From Crotophaga sulcirostris (lineage: Eukaryota > Chordata > Aves > Cuculiformes > Crotophagidae), in contig VYZB01000383.1 in assembly GCA_013397455.1 (NCBI GenBank), positions 529,501 through 593,500 on the forward strand: DNA of 64,000 nt, written 5' to 3'. Shown here one piece after another: positions 27,301-39,300 of the stretch. The translations under genes were made by a program, and so were the position numbers. Below the pieces are notes generated by a model that ran no database searches, was not told the DNA's origin, and saw nothing but the letters and a program-made list of their open reading frames with translations. The first letter of the stretch is position 1. Each line of letters starts with the position of its first letter.

Positions 27301-30300
27301 TTCACTTTCACGATTGTGATTTAAAAGGTCTTCTACTCTTGTGTTATTTTCTATTATTTGAACTCAATAAGTTTCTGCTTTTTGATACATGAAAATAATT
27401 AGGTGATGATTGGATAAATAATACATCTGAAAAAAGAGCAGAGCTGGATAAATAACAGATGAAAATTAGTGTATCACACACAGTATCGCAGTATTACAAG
27501 GTTGGAAAGGACCTCTGAGATCATAGAGTCCAACCTATAACCCAACACTAACACCAACCCATCATCTAAACCATGGCACTCAGTGCCTCATCCAATCTCC
27601 TCTTAAAATAGAGGAGTAAACTTTTTCAGTAATAACACTGAAAAGGTTCTTGTCTATCTGAGTAGGGTCACGAGCTAAGTTCTCTTCTCCGAGACAAGGG
27701 CTAGTGATAAATCTTAGAATGGAACTGAAATAGTGACAGGGGAAAATGCAGTTGCTCTCTGCACCTTTTTGGTAGCAGAAACAAGAATAAAATAGGGGAG
27801 CACCAGAAACAAATCTGTGTTGGTGTTGGAGCAATTTCTAGCACCGATGGCGCGCAAGAGGCGACTCCTGTGGACTGTGAGACCAACATCTAGCACGGTG
27901 ATGATAAGACGTTGTAACAAGCAGCAAAAAGCCACCAGGTATTATTGTGTTCATATTTCTCTGTCAGATGGAGCGGCTGCTACACGTGTGTCCTGGAGCA
28001 GCAGCTTAGTCAGTGCACTGAATCGTGGTTTGAATCTCTCGTCCCTGCCTCACTAGGCAAACGAGTTAAGGACACGTAGAGGAACAATGCAAATAATCTT
28101 TTTCGCAGGAAAATGTAGCTCAATTCAAGCCAGTATTGAAAAACAGATAAAATATGGTTTAGGTTGTTATCGTATGCAGAGATATTTGAGGTAGTAGTCT
28201 GTATATCAGCGGCAATTTAATCTGAAAATAATGCTTATTAATCCAAATATGTTAGACTTGAAAAATTAAGCAATGTGAAGATGAGAGATTCTCCCTCCTG
28301 AATGATAAATGCCAAAAAATGCAGATGGAATGGCAAATCCATGGAAACAGACAGCACAGCAGGCAAGGCAAGATAGGAGAGAGAGCAGCCAGGAGAACAC
28401 CAACGGCAGAGACCTACAGACAGACAGAAATAGACTCTTTCTTTGGAAAAACTGAGACAGAAGAGTAATGTAGAATTAAAGTTCTGGATTAAGATACTAC
28501 TTTCTCCCTTGGGATCTGTAACATAAAATTAACATCTGGTTCTCCCTTGAGTATAGAGGCCAGTTACAAAGCTTTATTCAATAGAGTGGAGTTTGATAAA
28601 CATAATCTAAGTATGAAGCGTAGGTATGTGAAGAGTATGTATAATTCTCACAATATATAAATTCGGATTTTTTGTTTGGTGATTTGTTTGGGATTTCTTT
28701 ACAAAACTTTTCTCCTTCTACCCGGTTAAGTGCCTACATGCCCATAGGTGTGCTGCAGGAGAACTATTGTACATTTTTTTCTAATTATAGTAAGTTTTAT
28801 TTACTTTTAGGATTTCAATAGAGTAAGCATATTTGAATTAAAACAATATTATCATAGTGGGATAAATGAACCAAAGTGTCAGTATGGCACCTATAGCTAT
28901 AAAGGTTATTTTGTGGTAATGCAGTTTTTCTAGCAAGCAATAACAAACCATAATTTTAGCATTAAATTCACTTTAGAGGAAATACTAAAATAAAATCTTT
29001 ATATGTTGTAGTAGTTACCTCACTTTTAGTGAAATGCAGCTGTTACTGGGGATGTGGCATAGCTCTGCAAATACCCTGGAACAGTTTAGGATAAGTATGA
29101 GAATAACTTATTGTAGTCACACAAATAGAATGACAATACCAAAATACACAAAGATACCTTGGTTTGTCCAAAGTACATTGGGTTGGAGGATAACCATAAG
29201 GGATTCATGTAATGTGTCCTCCAGAAAACTAGACCAGAGCATTATTTAGACAGTGCTTCCTATTTATTTGAAATAACGAATAATTTTATTTTATTGTGGG
29301 GCCCCAGTTTAACAAGCATTAAAAAGACCTGACCGTGCCTTGGAGATATCTGTCTGAGGCACGTCATGAACAAATAGGCATGAAATCTATCCTTGCTATG
29401 TGAACTTTAAAAAAAAATAAATTGCAATTGCTTGTATATGAGAGTGGATATTACTTTACTTCTGTCCCAGCTGAGAAAATATTTCTTTCAGATGAAATCT
29501 AATAGCTTTGTCTCTTTTTCTGTATAGTCTTAAAATTTTTGTTTAAAAATTTAATTTCTAATCCACTGAGAATCAGTAACAGCTATTCCTTTTTATTGCA
29601 ATCAGGCTTGTTAATTTGATCGAGTCTGTCAGCATTTATTTCGCATTGCTATTCTTTAAAAAAAACTCCTGCTGCACTATATATTATTCAACCATTTGTG
29701 GCTTGAAACATTGCCTAAATGCTAGCTTGTTTCCCCATTTTCAGGCCGTAGCGTTTTATGTCTGACAACTCAAGTCTTGTATCAATAACATCAAGTTCCT
29801 GCTATGCTTAGAAAAACACCACCCATTTAAAAATATCATCTGCCACCATTTGAGTGCGCAATGGCTAGATCTGCTTTGGAGGTTTGCAGTGTTTTGTTTG
29901 ACTTGCTAGCTGCTTTTTAGACATGAAGTTTTCATAGAAATTCCAGAATGCTTTTGCCTTTCACGGCTGATCACTTTTAGGAAAAGTCAAAGTGGAAGGT
30001 TTCTGACTGAGTCCCACGTGTAAGAGAGCCTTGAAAAAAGTCCTTTCTGTATGTCCTCATTGTACTAATATAAAGCTAAAAAAGTTTTTAGAGACTTCAC
30101 TGCTTGGAAGTACTGTCTCTGTTCTGTCACCAGTCTTATCTGTTAAATCCCAATGAGTGTGAAAAACAAGAAAAATCTGGGTTTGCTTGGCTGTTTCAGC
30201 AGTGTATTGAGAATGGCCAGATTGCTGGAGAAGATGATTCTCTTGGAAACCTCAACAACCCGGCCTCCTCATCTGTAGGCATATAGAGCTTATCCCAGTG

Positions 30301-33300
30301 TGTAAATAAAAATAAATAATGCAGTGAAAAAATATTCAGAGTGCTTTGCTGAAGTGTTGCAATTTTGCTTCTGCCATAACTAATTTAAATCTTCTGTCAG
30401 GATTTATGCAGACAAGGGGTCAGGTTTAAGATGTTTGTAATTTAAAACTTTCTTGCTGCTACACTTTTCCTAGTTTTACATCCTATCATGATACCCTCTG
30501 TCTGCAAAGAAGGTCCCTTTTATTCCCTTTTTCTTTCCTGCTTTGAAGAGAACATTTGCTTCTCCATTTATCTGAGGTAATGAGAACAGAGTAGCTCTGG
30601 ATTCTTTAAATCAGTCTAATTTGACTTCCTTTAGTGTATAGACTATCTCTTTTTTTTTTTTGTACAGGACTTTCATTTCTTTGTGCAGTCACTCCATCCC
30701 CAGCTCTCACTCAGTATCTTACATGCTTTTTTAATTAAAAAAAAAAAAAGAAAGTAATTGTCATCCAAATGACTCTCATCTCCATTCTCTGTTCCAGGCT
30801 GATTCACGGAGGGCAGCTGTTAAATGGTTTGGCAGGGCCAACTGTGATGAACGCGGCGCCGTTTCTTTCCACGACGTGGTTTTCTCCAGATGAACGAGCG
30901 ACAGCAACGGCCATCGCCTCGCTGCTCAGCTACGTGGGCGCTGCTGGTGCCTTTCTAGTGGGGCCTCTTGTGGTGCCATCTCCTAATGGAACATCCCACC
31001 TCCCACTGGCTTCGCAGAGCAACACTGAGCATATCAAGGACCGCATCGAGGCTGTGCTCTATGCAGGTGTGGTGTAAAAATAGTTTATTTTTTTTTAGAA
31101 AAAAAAAAAATTAAAAATTTACATACTTTTCATGTATGTGTTTGGTACTTGTGAACCACTACCCTCTAGTGGATGGTCTTCACAGAAAACAGTAACTGAC
31201 AGAAAGTACGTTTTACCACTTCATTACTATCAGAAGGGTTAATTTTTTCCCCATTTTCTATAGAAAAGATTTTAAAATAGCCTTTGTACAGACTGATTCC
31301 AAATGAAGTAGTTCAATTTTCTATATCAGCTGATCTTAGGAGAGCTTACGCTTTCCCTGAGGTTCCAAACTGGTTTTTGCTTCTTGGATTTTCATTTGAA
31401 AAATGTGTCTGTGTCATGTTGGGTTTTCTTCTTTTGTTTCTGTAAGGATGGAAAGCCAATAGTCTTTTAGCATTAAATTCTTTTCTGCACTAAATCAGCC
31501 TTAATTTGTTACTTGCATACACCTTTTAAGTGTGATTAGATTATTGGCATTTAAGAATCTAACACTGAAACTAAAACTCAATAGATTTTGGGTTTAACTA
31601 AAATCTCATAATTCTTATGTAGTGAGCAATTTCAATGCAGTGTCAATGGTTTAGTGGAAAAAAACACTGATAAAATTCACCTGATATAACTTAGATTTTA
31701 TGTCCATGCTCTTTTTCATGCAATGGCTTCTGCAGCTCTTTGTGTCACTTACAAAAGTTAGCAGCAAGCAGTAAGGAGAAAGAGTTGCTGAAGTGGTTTA
31801 AGAGTCTACGATCAGATTCTTAGTGGATATAAATTGGTACAGTGTGAAGAACAGCTGAACTTTACTGTGTCACGGCAGTTGCACATTTGGTTGGGTTTCC
31901 CCCTTCCCTGTAAATTGCAGCCACTGAAATTCAGCCAGGAATTAGCCCTAAGTGTTCCAGAAATCTTAAACGATATATACTGTGTAGTTTATATGTAGGT
32001 TTATGGGATTGGGTTATTTTTGTAATCATTTATTCCTGGGTGTTATTCTTATGGAAATTTTATCAAGTTAATACTCCTGTTGGGAGTTCGTTTTAAAGAA
32101 AGCGTAGAAGTTGGATCACTATTTCAGCAAGTATTTTTGAGTAACCTTCTTTTTACTGGGCTCAAATGTATTGGAATAACAAGGAACTTTGGGTATGGTT
32201 AGGCCTTTTTCAGAGGTAAATATGATGTTAGACTCTGAAGGTCTCATGGCAGATGAAAACGGCCAGTGTGAAAAAAGGAAAAATGAAAGCAAGTCAGTTC
32301 TGGGCCCCTCAGTTTGGGAAAGATGTCCGGATACTGGAGGATGTCCAGAGGAGGGCAACGAGGATGGTGAAGGGNNNNNNNNNNNNNNNNNNNNNNNNNN
32401 NNNNNNNNNNNNNNNNNNNNNNNNNNNNNNNNNNNNNNNNNNNNNNNNNNNNNNNNNNNNNNNNNNNNNNNNNNNNNNNNNNNNNNNNNNNNNNNNNNNN
32501 NNNNNNNNNNNNNNNNNNNNNNNNNNNNNNNNNNNNNNNNNNNNNNNNNNNNNNNNNNNNNNNNNNNNNNNNNNNNNNNNNNNNNNNNNNNNNNNNNNNN
32601 NNNNNNNNNNNNNNNNNNNNNNNNNNNNNNNNNNNNNNNNNNNNNNNNNNNNNNNNNNNNNNNNNNNNNNNNNNNNNNNNNNNNNNNNNNNNNNNNNNNN
32701 NNNNNNNNNNNNNNNNNNNNNNNNNNNNNNNNNNNNNNNNNNNNNNNNNNNNNNNNNNNNNNNNNNNNNNNNNNNNNNNGTGATACTGTGATACTTTTGT
32801 CCTGAGGAGCAGTAGATAATGGCAGGAAAAATCTAGCAATTACAGAAGTCCTTTAGCTCTCCATGTCCAGATTTTCCACGGAGAGAGAAGAATTCATCTG
32901 CCTAAAGGAAGTACAGTTTTGAGCCTAAACTACTATTTTGAGTCTGGTAGTACTAGAAATTTTGCTTTCAGCAGCCCATTAGATTAACTTTGTTCTCTTC
33001 TAGGAGGTTTTCCTAAGCATTTGCTCCAGAAACTGTGATGCGTCTTGCTTGCCACCAAGGTTCAGGGGTGTGTTGTGCCTACCCCGTGTCTCACCACAGC
33101 TCTTTCTGCCTTTCTGAGCTGGCATGGGTTTGAGAACATCCTGTAGACCTCTCTGGGTTTGTTGGTCCCAGCATAAGATGCTCCTACAGCAGCTCCTCAG
33201 CTTCCTAGGAAGCCTGTATTTTGTAGTTCTTAGTATTTGAAAGTGCTTGGAATAGAGATGAATTTCCTTGTGCAACTGCGGTTGTAGTTGTGTTGTATGA

Positions 33301-36300
33301 GGTGTCTTTTCAGGAGCTACAACCCCTTTTGCTGTTCAGACAATAAAAAAGAGCTGGTTCCTGAACATTACTGGCCGGCAGTTAATCACAGTGATGGTGG
33401 CAAAAGATCCGATGGGTTTAAAATTGGTAGAAGCTGTCAAAGAAGAGGTTGCTTTGAATCTCTCGAGGAATTTGTCCTGTCTCACCTCAGCCCTGTTTCC
33501 CTGGGGAGCTGAAGGATCAGCATCCCCACTGTCCATGTCCCCTGTGCTGTGTTATGCCAGGAAGGCTCCAGAGGTGGAAGGAAGGCTGCCTTGTGGTGGG
33601 CCTTGGGATAGTTGTACAGCTTTGTTCACCTGTGGACCAAAACATACCCGATAAGTGTGGTAGGGTGCTATTTGTCCCCTTAATCAGCTGGGTAGGAAAT
33701 GAAACTCAAATTGCTTTCACTGATTACTAGTAAAACAGTTACGGAATGTGGCAGATGGAGGAGTTGGACTTGTGTCCCGCTTCTCCACTTCTTTAGCAAA
33801 TGTGGTTGGGCTTGGCAGGACTTCTCCTTTCAGATGCTATGGGAAAGCCAGTTTCAGAGGATAAGCTCCCTGGAGTTGTGTTTGTGATGGAGCTTGTTGC
33901 TGTTGTGTGAGGTAGCATTAGATAAGCAGCCTCCAAAAGTTAGGTGAAGACTTTTAAAAGATGGTAATAATGTGAATTGTTAACTTGGGTTCAGTAGCAT
34001 GCCAAGAGTGTGCTAATTTTCGAAGGACTTAACCTCAAACATGATTACGAAGCAATTGCTTATAAACTCATTTGGAATTTGCTCTGTTAATTCCAGTCTC
34101 TTCAGTGTTTTAATAAATTGCTGTTCCTTTATCTCAAATGTAGATGAAGAGCTTAGTTGAGTTACCACAACCTCTTTCTGTGTCATCTGTGTCTGCACAT
34201 TCTTGTTCACAGCTGGAGTAGTACGGATGTAGCAAATCAGGATTGAATTGCATTACCTGATCTGCATAAGGAAGTTTGAATTATTCTGGTCTGCACCCAG
34301 AGCTTTCCTAAATATCAATGTAAAATTATTTGTTTAAGAAAAATGTGTGTATGAAGTACTGTCAGCCTCCCTTTCCATTTCAGGACATGATGGGGAGGAA
34401 AGTGATTTTGGGTAGGTTCTTGTGCTACAAGTTACCTATCAGAATTAAAAAGACCTTGTATCAGGAAGGCTTGTGTCTCTGAACCTTTTGGTTTTTTTTT
34501 CTGTTTGGGATTTACTCAGGCAGCAGGGCACCTGTTTCCTAGACTGAGACACAGACATCTCTTCAGTTGAACATATACAGGTCGCTATGACATGGTACCT
34601 GGCTTTTGTGAGGCATTTTAGATTCACTCCTCAGCAAGAGATACACATGGCTGTATTTCTGCACACTAATTTATGCTGACTTGCCTAATTCTGAATGCTG
34701 CCTCCATTGCACTGTTGAGAAACTGATTATTGGCTTCTCTTCTGTGACAGCAGCTCCCTCAGTCTCATTATTGACCTATTTCTTACCTTTTATCTTTTGC
34801 TTACTTTTATTCCCTAGTTACAATCTAAAACTCGTCCTGGGAATATATTTTTCTTTATCTAGTCTGGTAGAGTAAATGATGATGGAGATAAAAGAGTAGG
34901 TTTTCTAATGAGGAAACAAAGCGACGTGTAAGAAGTCAGATGTGTTTGGCAATACCTGGATTTTTGATAGAGATGCTAGTGTGATACACAAAGCTCAGAC
35001 GACACTGAAGACTTTTATCCTTCAATAGAGGGAGCTGCTTTAGTTTCCAAAGTGAATTCTGCTCTTTTCTCTTTTGTGAGGGCAGTGCTTGCAAGGCAAA
35101 TTTGTTAGCCTGCAAATTATAACACTGGGAAACATTAAAGAGTTGCAGGTAGGTACTACAAGGACTGCATGCTGAATTTCATAATTATAAAAAAAAAAAT
35201 GAAGTGTTACTATACTGCTCCTACTGCAGCAATTTGACTGGCAGGAATCTTGAGGCAACTCATAGAAGAGACCCCACATGGGCACCTGTTATGAAATATT
35301 GCTGTGACTTAAAGAAATTATCAACGTGTTTTACATTCTTCAGAGAAAGACCTAGCCTTTCCCCTTATGGCACTGCGGTATGGTGAAGTTAAACAACAAG
35401 CACCTTGGACAAAGTTTATGGTTTTGTGTGGTCACGTTTTTGTTGGTTGTACGTGCCTGTAGTCTGAAGTCTTCCTTTAAAGCCTGATCAGAGTGTGTGA
35501 GTGTACACACGTATACCTCTAAACCTATATGTAGACCTAGATGCAGGAGAAGGGGATAAACAGCTTTTTGACAAACCTTGCTTCTCTGTCCAGTATCATC
35601 CTGTAGTGACAGAGCATCTCATCTTTCTTAGATCTGAGATGATCAGTTACAACCAGTTCTTTATTCACTGCTCATAGTGTCAAAAACAATGTACATTAAG
35701 AAAGAAATTAATCTGTTTTCTGGAGAACAGAGGAGATATATTAAGAAGGTTTAGTTAAAATGCCCTTGAACCTTGAAACATCCCGTAATTCAGAATGAAT
35801 CCTTTAGTATTTGATTATGAAGAATGGCATCATCATATTCCTATTATGCCTTCAAAAGAAATCTAGGGTAGACTTTTTTCCATATACCAAGTAGAAACAT
35901 TAATTTCCCTTCCCTATCTCCAGCTGATCCATTTAGAGTCAGTGTGTTATTTACTTTTCAGTTTCCTGAATTTATTTTCTTCTGGTTTAGCAGAAGAGCT
36001 GGCAGAGTGCCCTGTTCGTATTTATTTATTTAAAAAGAGAAGAAAAAAGAAAATGAATGCAATTGAGTATCCAGCTCTGCTGGATTTTATTTGTGGTGTT
36101 GTTGAACACTTCTTTGTTATAAGATCACAGGTTCTTTTAAGGTAACGCACTTCAGCTATACATTTCTCTCTGCAGCAGCAAAGAATCTTGTTTTCAAAGG
36201 GATTAGGGAAACACTGGGTTTGAAGGCTGTGGAGAACATGATATATGTTGTAAAGGACCTGCAAAATTAATTAGGCTGACTGTGGGTAGAGTTGGTTTTC

Positions 36301-39300
36301 CTCAGACTGTCTGATCATGGGCTTGCTGAGTATTTTCTGTGAAGTGCTCATCGCTTTGCAAGTTCAGAACTTCTAGTATGAAATTTTTCATATATCTAGA
36401 ATGCCTGCTGCTGAACCTGCAAACAGCTGTATTTGTTCATTTTTCCCCCTGTTACCCATGCTCCATCTATTCTTGAGCCTTGGCTGCTCCTGTGCTTTTC
36501 TCTTTGTGTTCTGTTGCCATGAATGCTGTTTGTGTCCGAGATGCTGCCTTGCTTGACCTTTCGTTTGCTTTCATCATCCTATGTGCCAAGTAATTGTCAT
36601 TCCATGTCCCGGGGCTTCCCCAGTCCCATCTGTTTCAAGTCTCTCGTCCACTGTTACCTGCACTGCGTTACTTCCATCGCCAGAAAATGTGTCTTCATAA
36701 TGCATTTCTCTTTCAAAGAAAAAAAGCAAAAACTTTCCTTTTGCCACACTGAGTTTCCCATGTGTGAGTCTGGTTCTCTGCAGCTCTTGTCACTGGAATG
36801 AACTGCTGGTATTTCTCCATCCCATTGATTCTCCATCTCAATTTGAAGTCTTTCTTGGGGAGGGAAAAAGAAATTGTCCTTCAGGTTACAGAGTTCTCAA
36901 GCACTTGTGGTGGGATTTATGTTTCCGAGGCTGGCTGATAGCAGTGCTGTATCAAAATAAGTCTTTCAGTGTTTACATCTGTTCTCGGTTTTGTTTTTCT
37001 TTGCCCTCTCGTTTAGAATTTGGGATGGTTTCCCTGATATTTTCTGCAGCATTGGCCTACTTCCCCTCGCGCCCTCCATTCCCTCCCAGCGTGGCTGCGG
37101 CGAGTCAGCGGCTCAGCTACAGGAGAAGTTTTTGTAGGCTCTTAAGGTAGGTCCTCATTGGGTTTCCACTTCAAAGCAGATCAGCACCTAAATAAATAAA
37201 AATAAGTGTGCTTTAATCTTCTCATTGAGCAAACAAATTGTTGTGTGGTGCTTTTAAACAAAGTAAGATTAAATATTAATGCTGAGATATAAAAGGATGC
37301 TAACTGCTAAAAAGCAAGACGTTAAATCATTGAGTACATCTCAAGCCTTTATGCTGGAGTTCTTCAGCACCAACACTGCTTCAGATGTCTGTTAGTGTAG
37401 CTTTTCTTACACAATACTTGTGTTACATCAGGTTATACAAGAACACATAGCGTGCATACTGCTAGGTGTGGGATAACAAGAACACTGGGCATAACTAACT
37501 GATAAGCTGCTTTCTTCCATGCTTGTTATATTGGAATGAATGGGGTTTGCTTGGCATTCTAAGGAGTATCCACAGCTTTCATTCAACCGTGGGAGCGGTG
37601 AAGAAACTATATGAAACCATTAAACTATTAAATCTCAGTGATTGTGTGTTAAAATATGAAGTGGGAACAGGAGAAGTGTCTCCAGATATGTGTCTGCACA
37701 GGTTCAAAGGTGAGTTACTGTCCTTTAAGTTTCTGGATTTAAGAAATCTCCAGCTTTGCAGCTTCACCAGCTTAGGCTCCTTTGGGAAGGCACAGTCCTG
37801 CCCCTCCTGCCCCACGGTGTTTGTACAATGTCTTATGTAATGGGAATCTGATCTCAGAGAAACAGCTAAAGCAACAGTAATATTAGTGCTGAGTGCTCCG
37901 CCAACCCTGGAGGTGTTTAAGGGAAGACTGGATGAGGCACTGAGTGCCATGGTTTAGATGACGGGATGGTGTTAGTGTTGGCTTATAGGTTGGACTTGAT
38001 GATCTCAGAGGTCCCTTCCAACCCTGTGATACTGTGATAATTGTGAAGGCCTATGCCCTGTACTTGATGCTGCACAGATGAAATCCTGGGGCAAAGAACT
38101 GCTGCCATGGTACAGAGCATGGCTGACTTCTCTGTGGGGCTTCAAACTCTTACTGTAATGGTTTCTTGGGTGATGCAGAGGAAAGCGCTGAATCTAGATA
38201 TGAAAGGCTGCTTGAAACTTGGTAACTGGGGGGAGGGTTAGGTGTTCAGTTATTACAGACCTCTTATGGGCTGTAGTTTCTAGAAGGGACAGAGCCAGCA
38301 AAAACATCGGTTTTGTCATTGCTTTTTTTTCCCTTTCATTTTTGGAGGCTTTTGTTTCAGTTTAGCGGAGTAAATACTTGACAAGATGCTTAATCCTATG
38401 TATTCATCTTGGAGCAGGCTGGCAGCTGGGAGAAGTTGTGAGTACAGCCGGCTGGTTAGTCTACAAAGTGACCTACTCAGGATATTAAAAAACAGCAATT
38501 CCCATAAGGACACTTAGCACACACATAATGCTGTTAAGCACCCAAGCTGGTGTGCGGTGAGACCCTGCCTGAGGGCTGTGTTGTAAAAGTGTTGCTGTTG
38601 AACAGAAATCCAAACAGCAACTGACTCCGCAGGTGAAATATAAAATTTCTGTTGACAGTACTCCATTTGGGAGCTTTATAACCATTAGATTCCTTGTTCA
38701 AAGTGTTGTAAACAATGCACCTGAAATACTGGTAACGTCAGGAGGTAAACGGCGAACCTGGCTTGCTAATCACAATCAATGAAACTTAAGAAAAAAAATC
38801 TAGATGCTTAAATAATGAATATAGTTTATCGTGTTTTCAACAACCAGGAGATATTTTTAAAATGTGGTCAGGTAGATCATTATATCTCCCTTCCCTTTGG
38901 TCTTTTTGCATTCTTCCATGCTATCCCTTATCAAAGGCACTTCTTCATTCCTCTGTACATGAAACAATCAACAATTCGTCATTAAACCCACTTATCTTGG
39001 GGAGTCTTTCAGCAACAATCCATCAAGCAAGGGGGGTTTATAGAAGAAAATGGCATCTGCCATGCTTCAAGAGAAATCCATCATCAAGTTCATTAGGCTT
39101 CTAAGGTCTGTTCCCTCTCTAATCTAGACTTCATAATTCTTGGCACAGAGAGTCTTTCTTTTGACTCAGTGGGTAGGCTGAAGGTAATCAGCTGGTGAGT
39201 ACCAGGAAATCATGATTTCCCTTTTATTGCAGACCTACCCTCTGGTACAAGAACTGTGTAAGGCATTTAGGATGTGTATGAGGTAGTGGACTGACCCAAC

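Larger units (their letters stand above)
31067..37016 (+). other. SLC49A4 intron 3 (6.0 kb, with a sequence gap)
   Basis: GTGTGG donor and TTTAG acceptor. Contains the gapped CR1 copy (32290-32794) and otherwise AT-rich sequence without a recognised gene. The true length is uncertain because of the N run. Confidence 0.9.

Noticed and set aside
32189..32839. Long ORFs on both strands over 32189-32839
   Set aside because: They consist mostly of translated N bases in the assembly gap.
36764..37016. Upstream extension of the exon 4 reading frame
   Set aside because: Open by chance; the family alignment begins exactly at the acceptor at 37017, and the pyrimidine tract lies in the extension.
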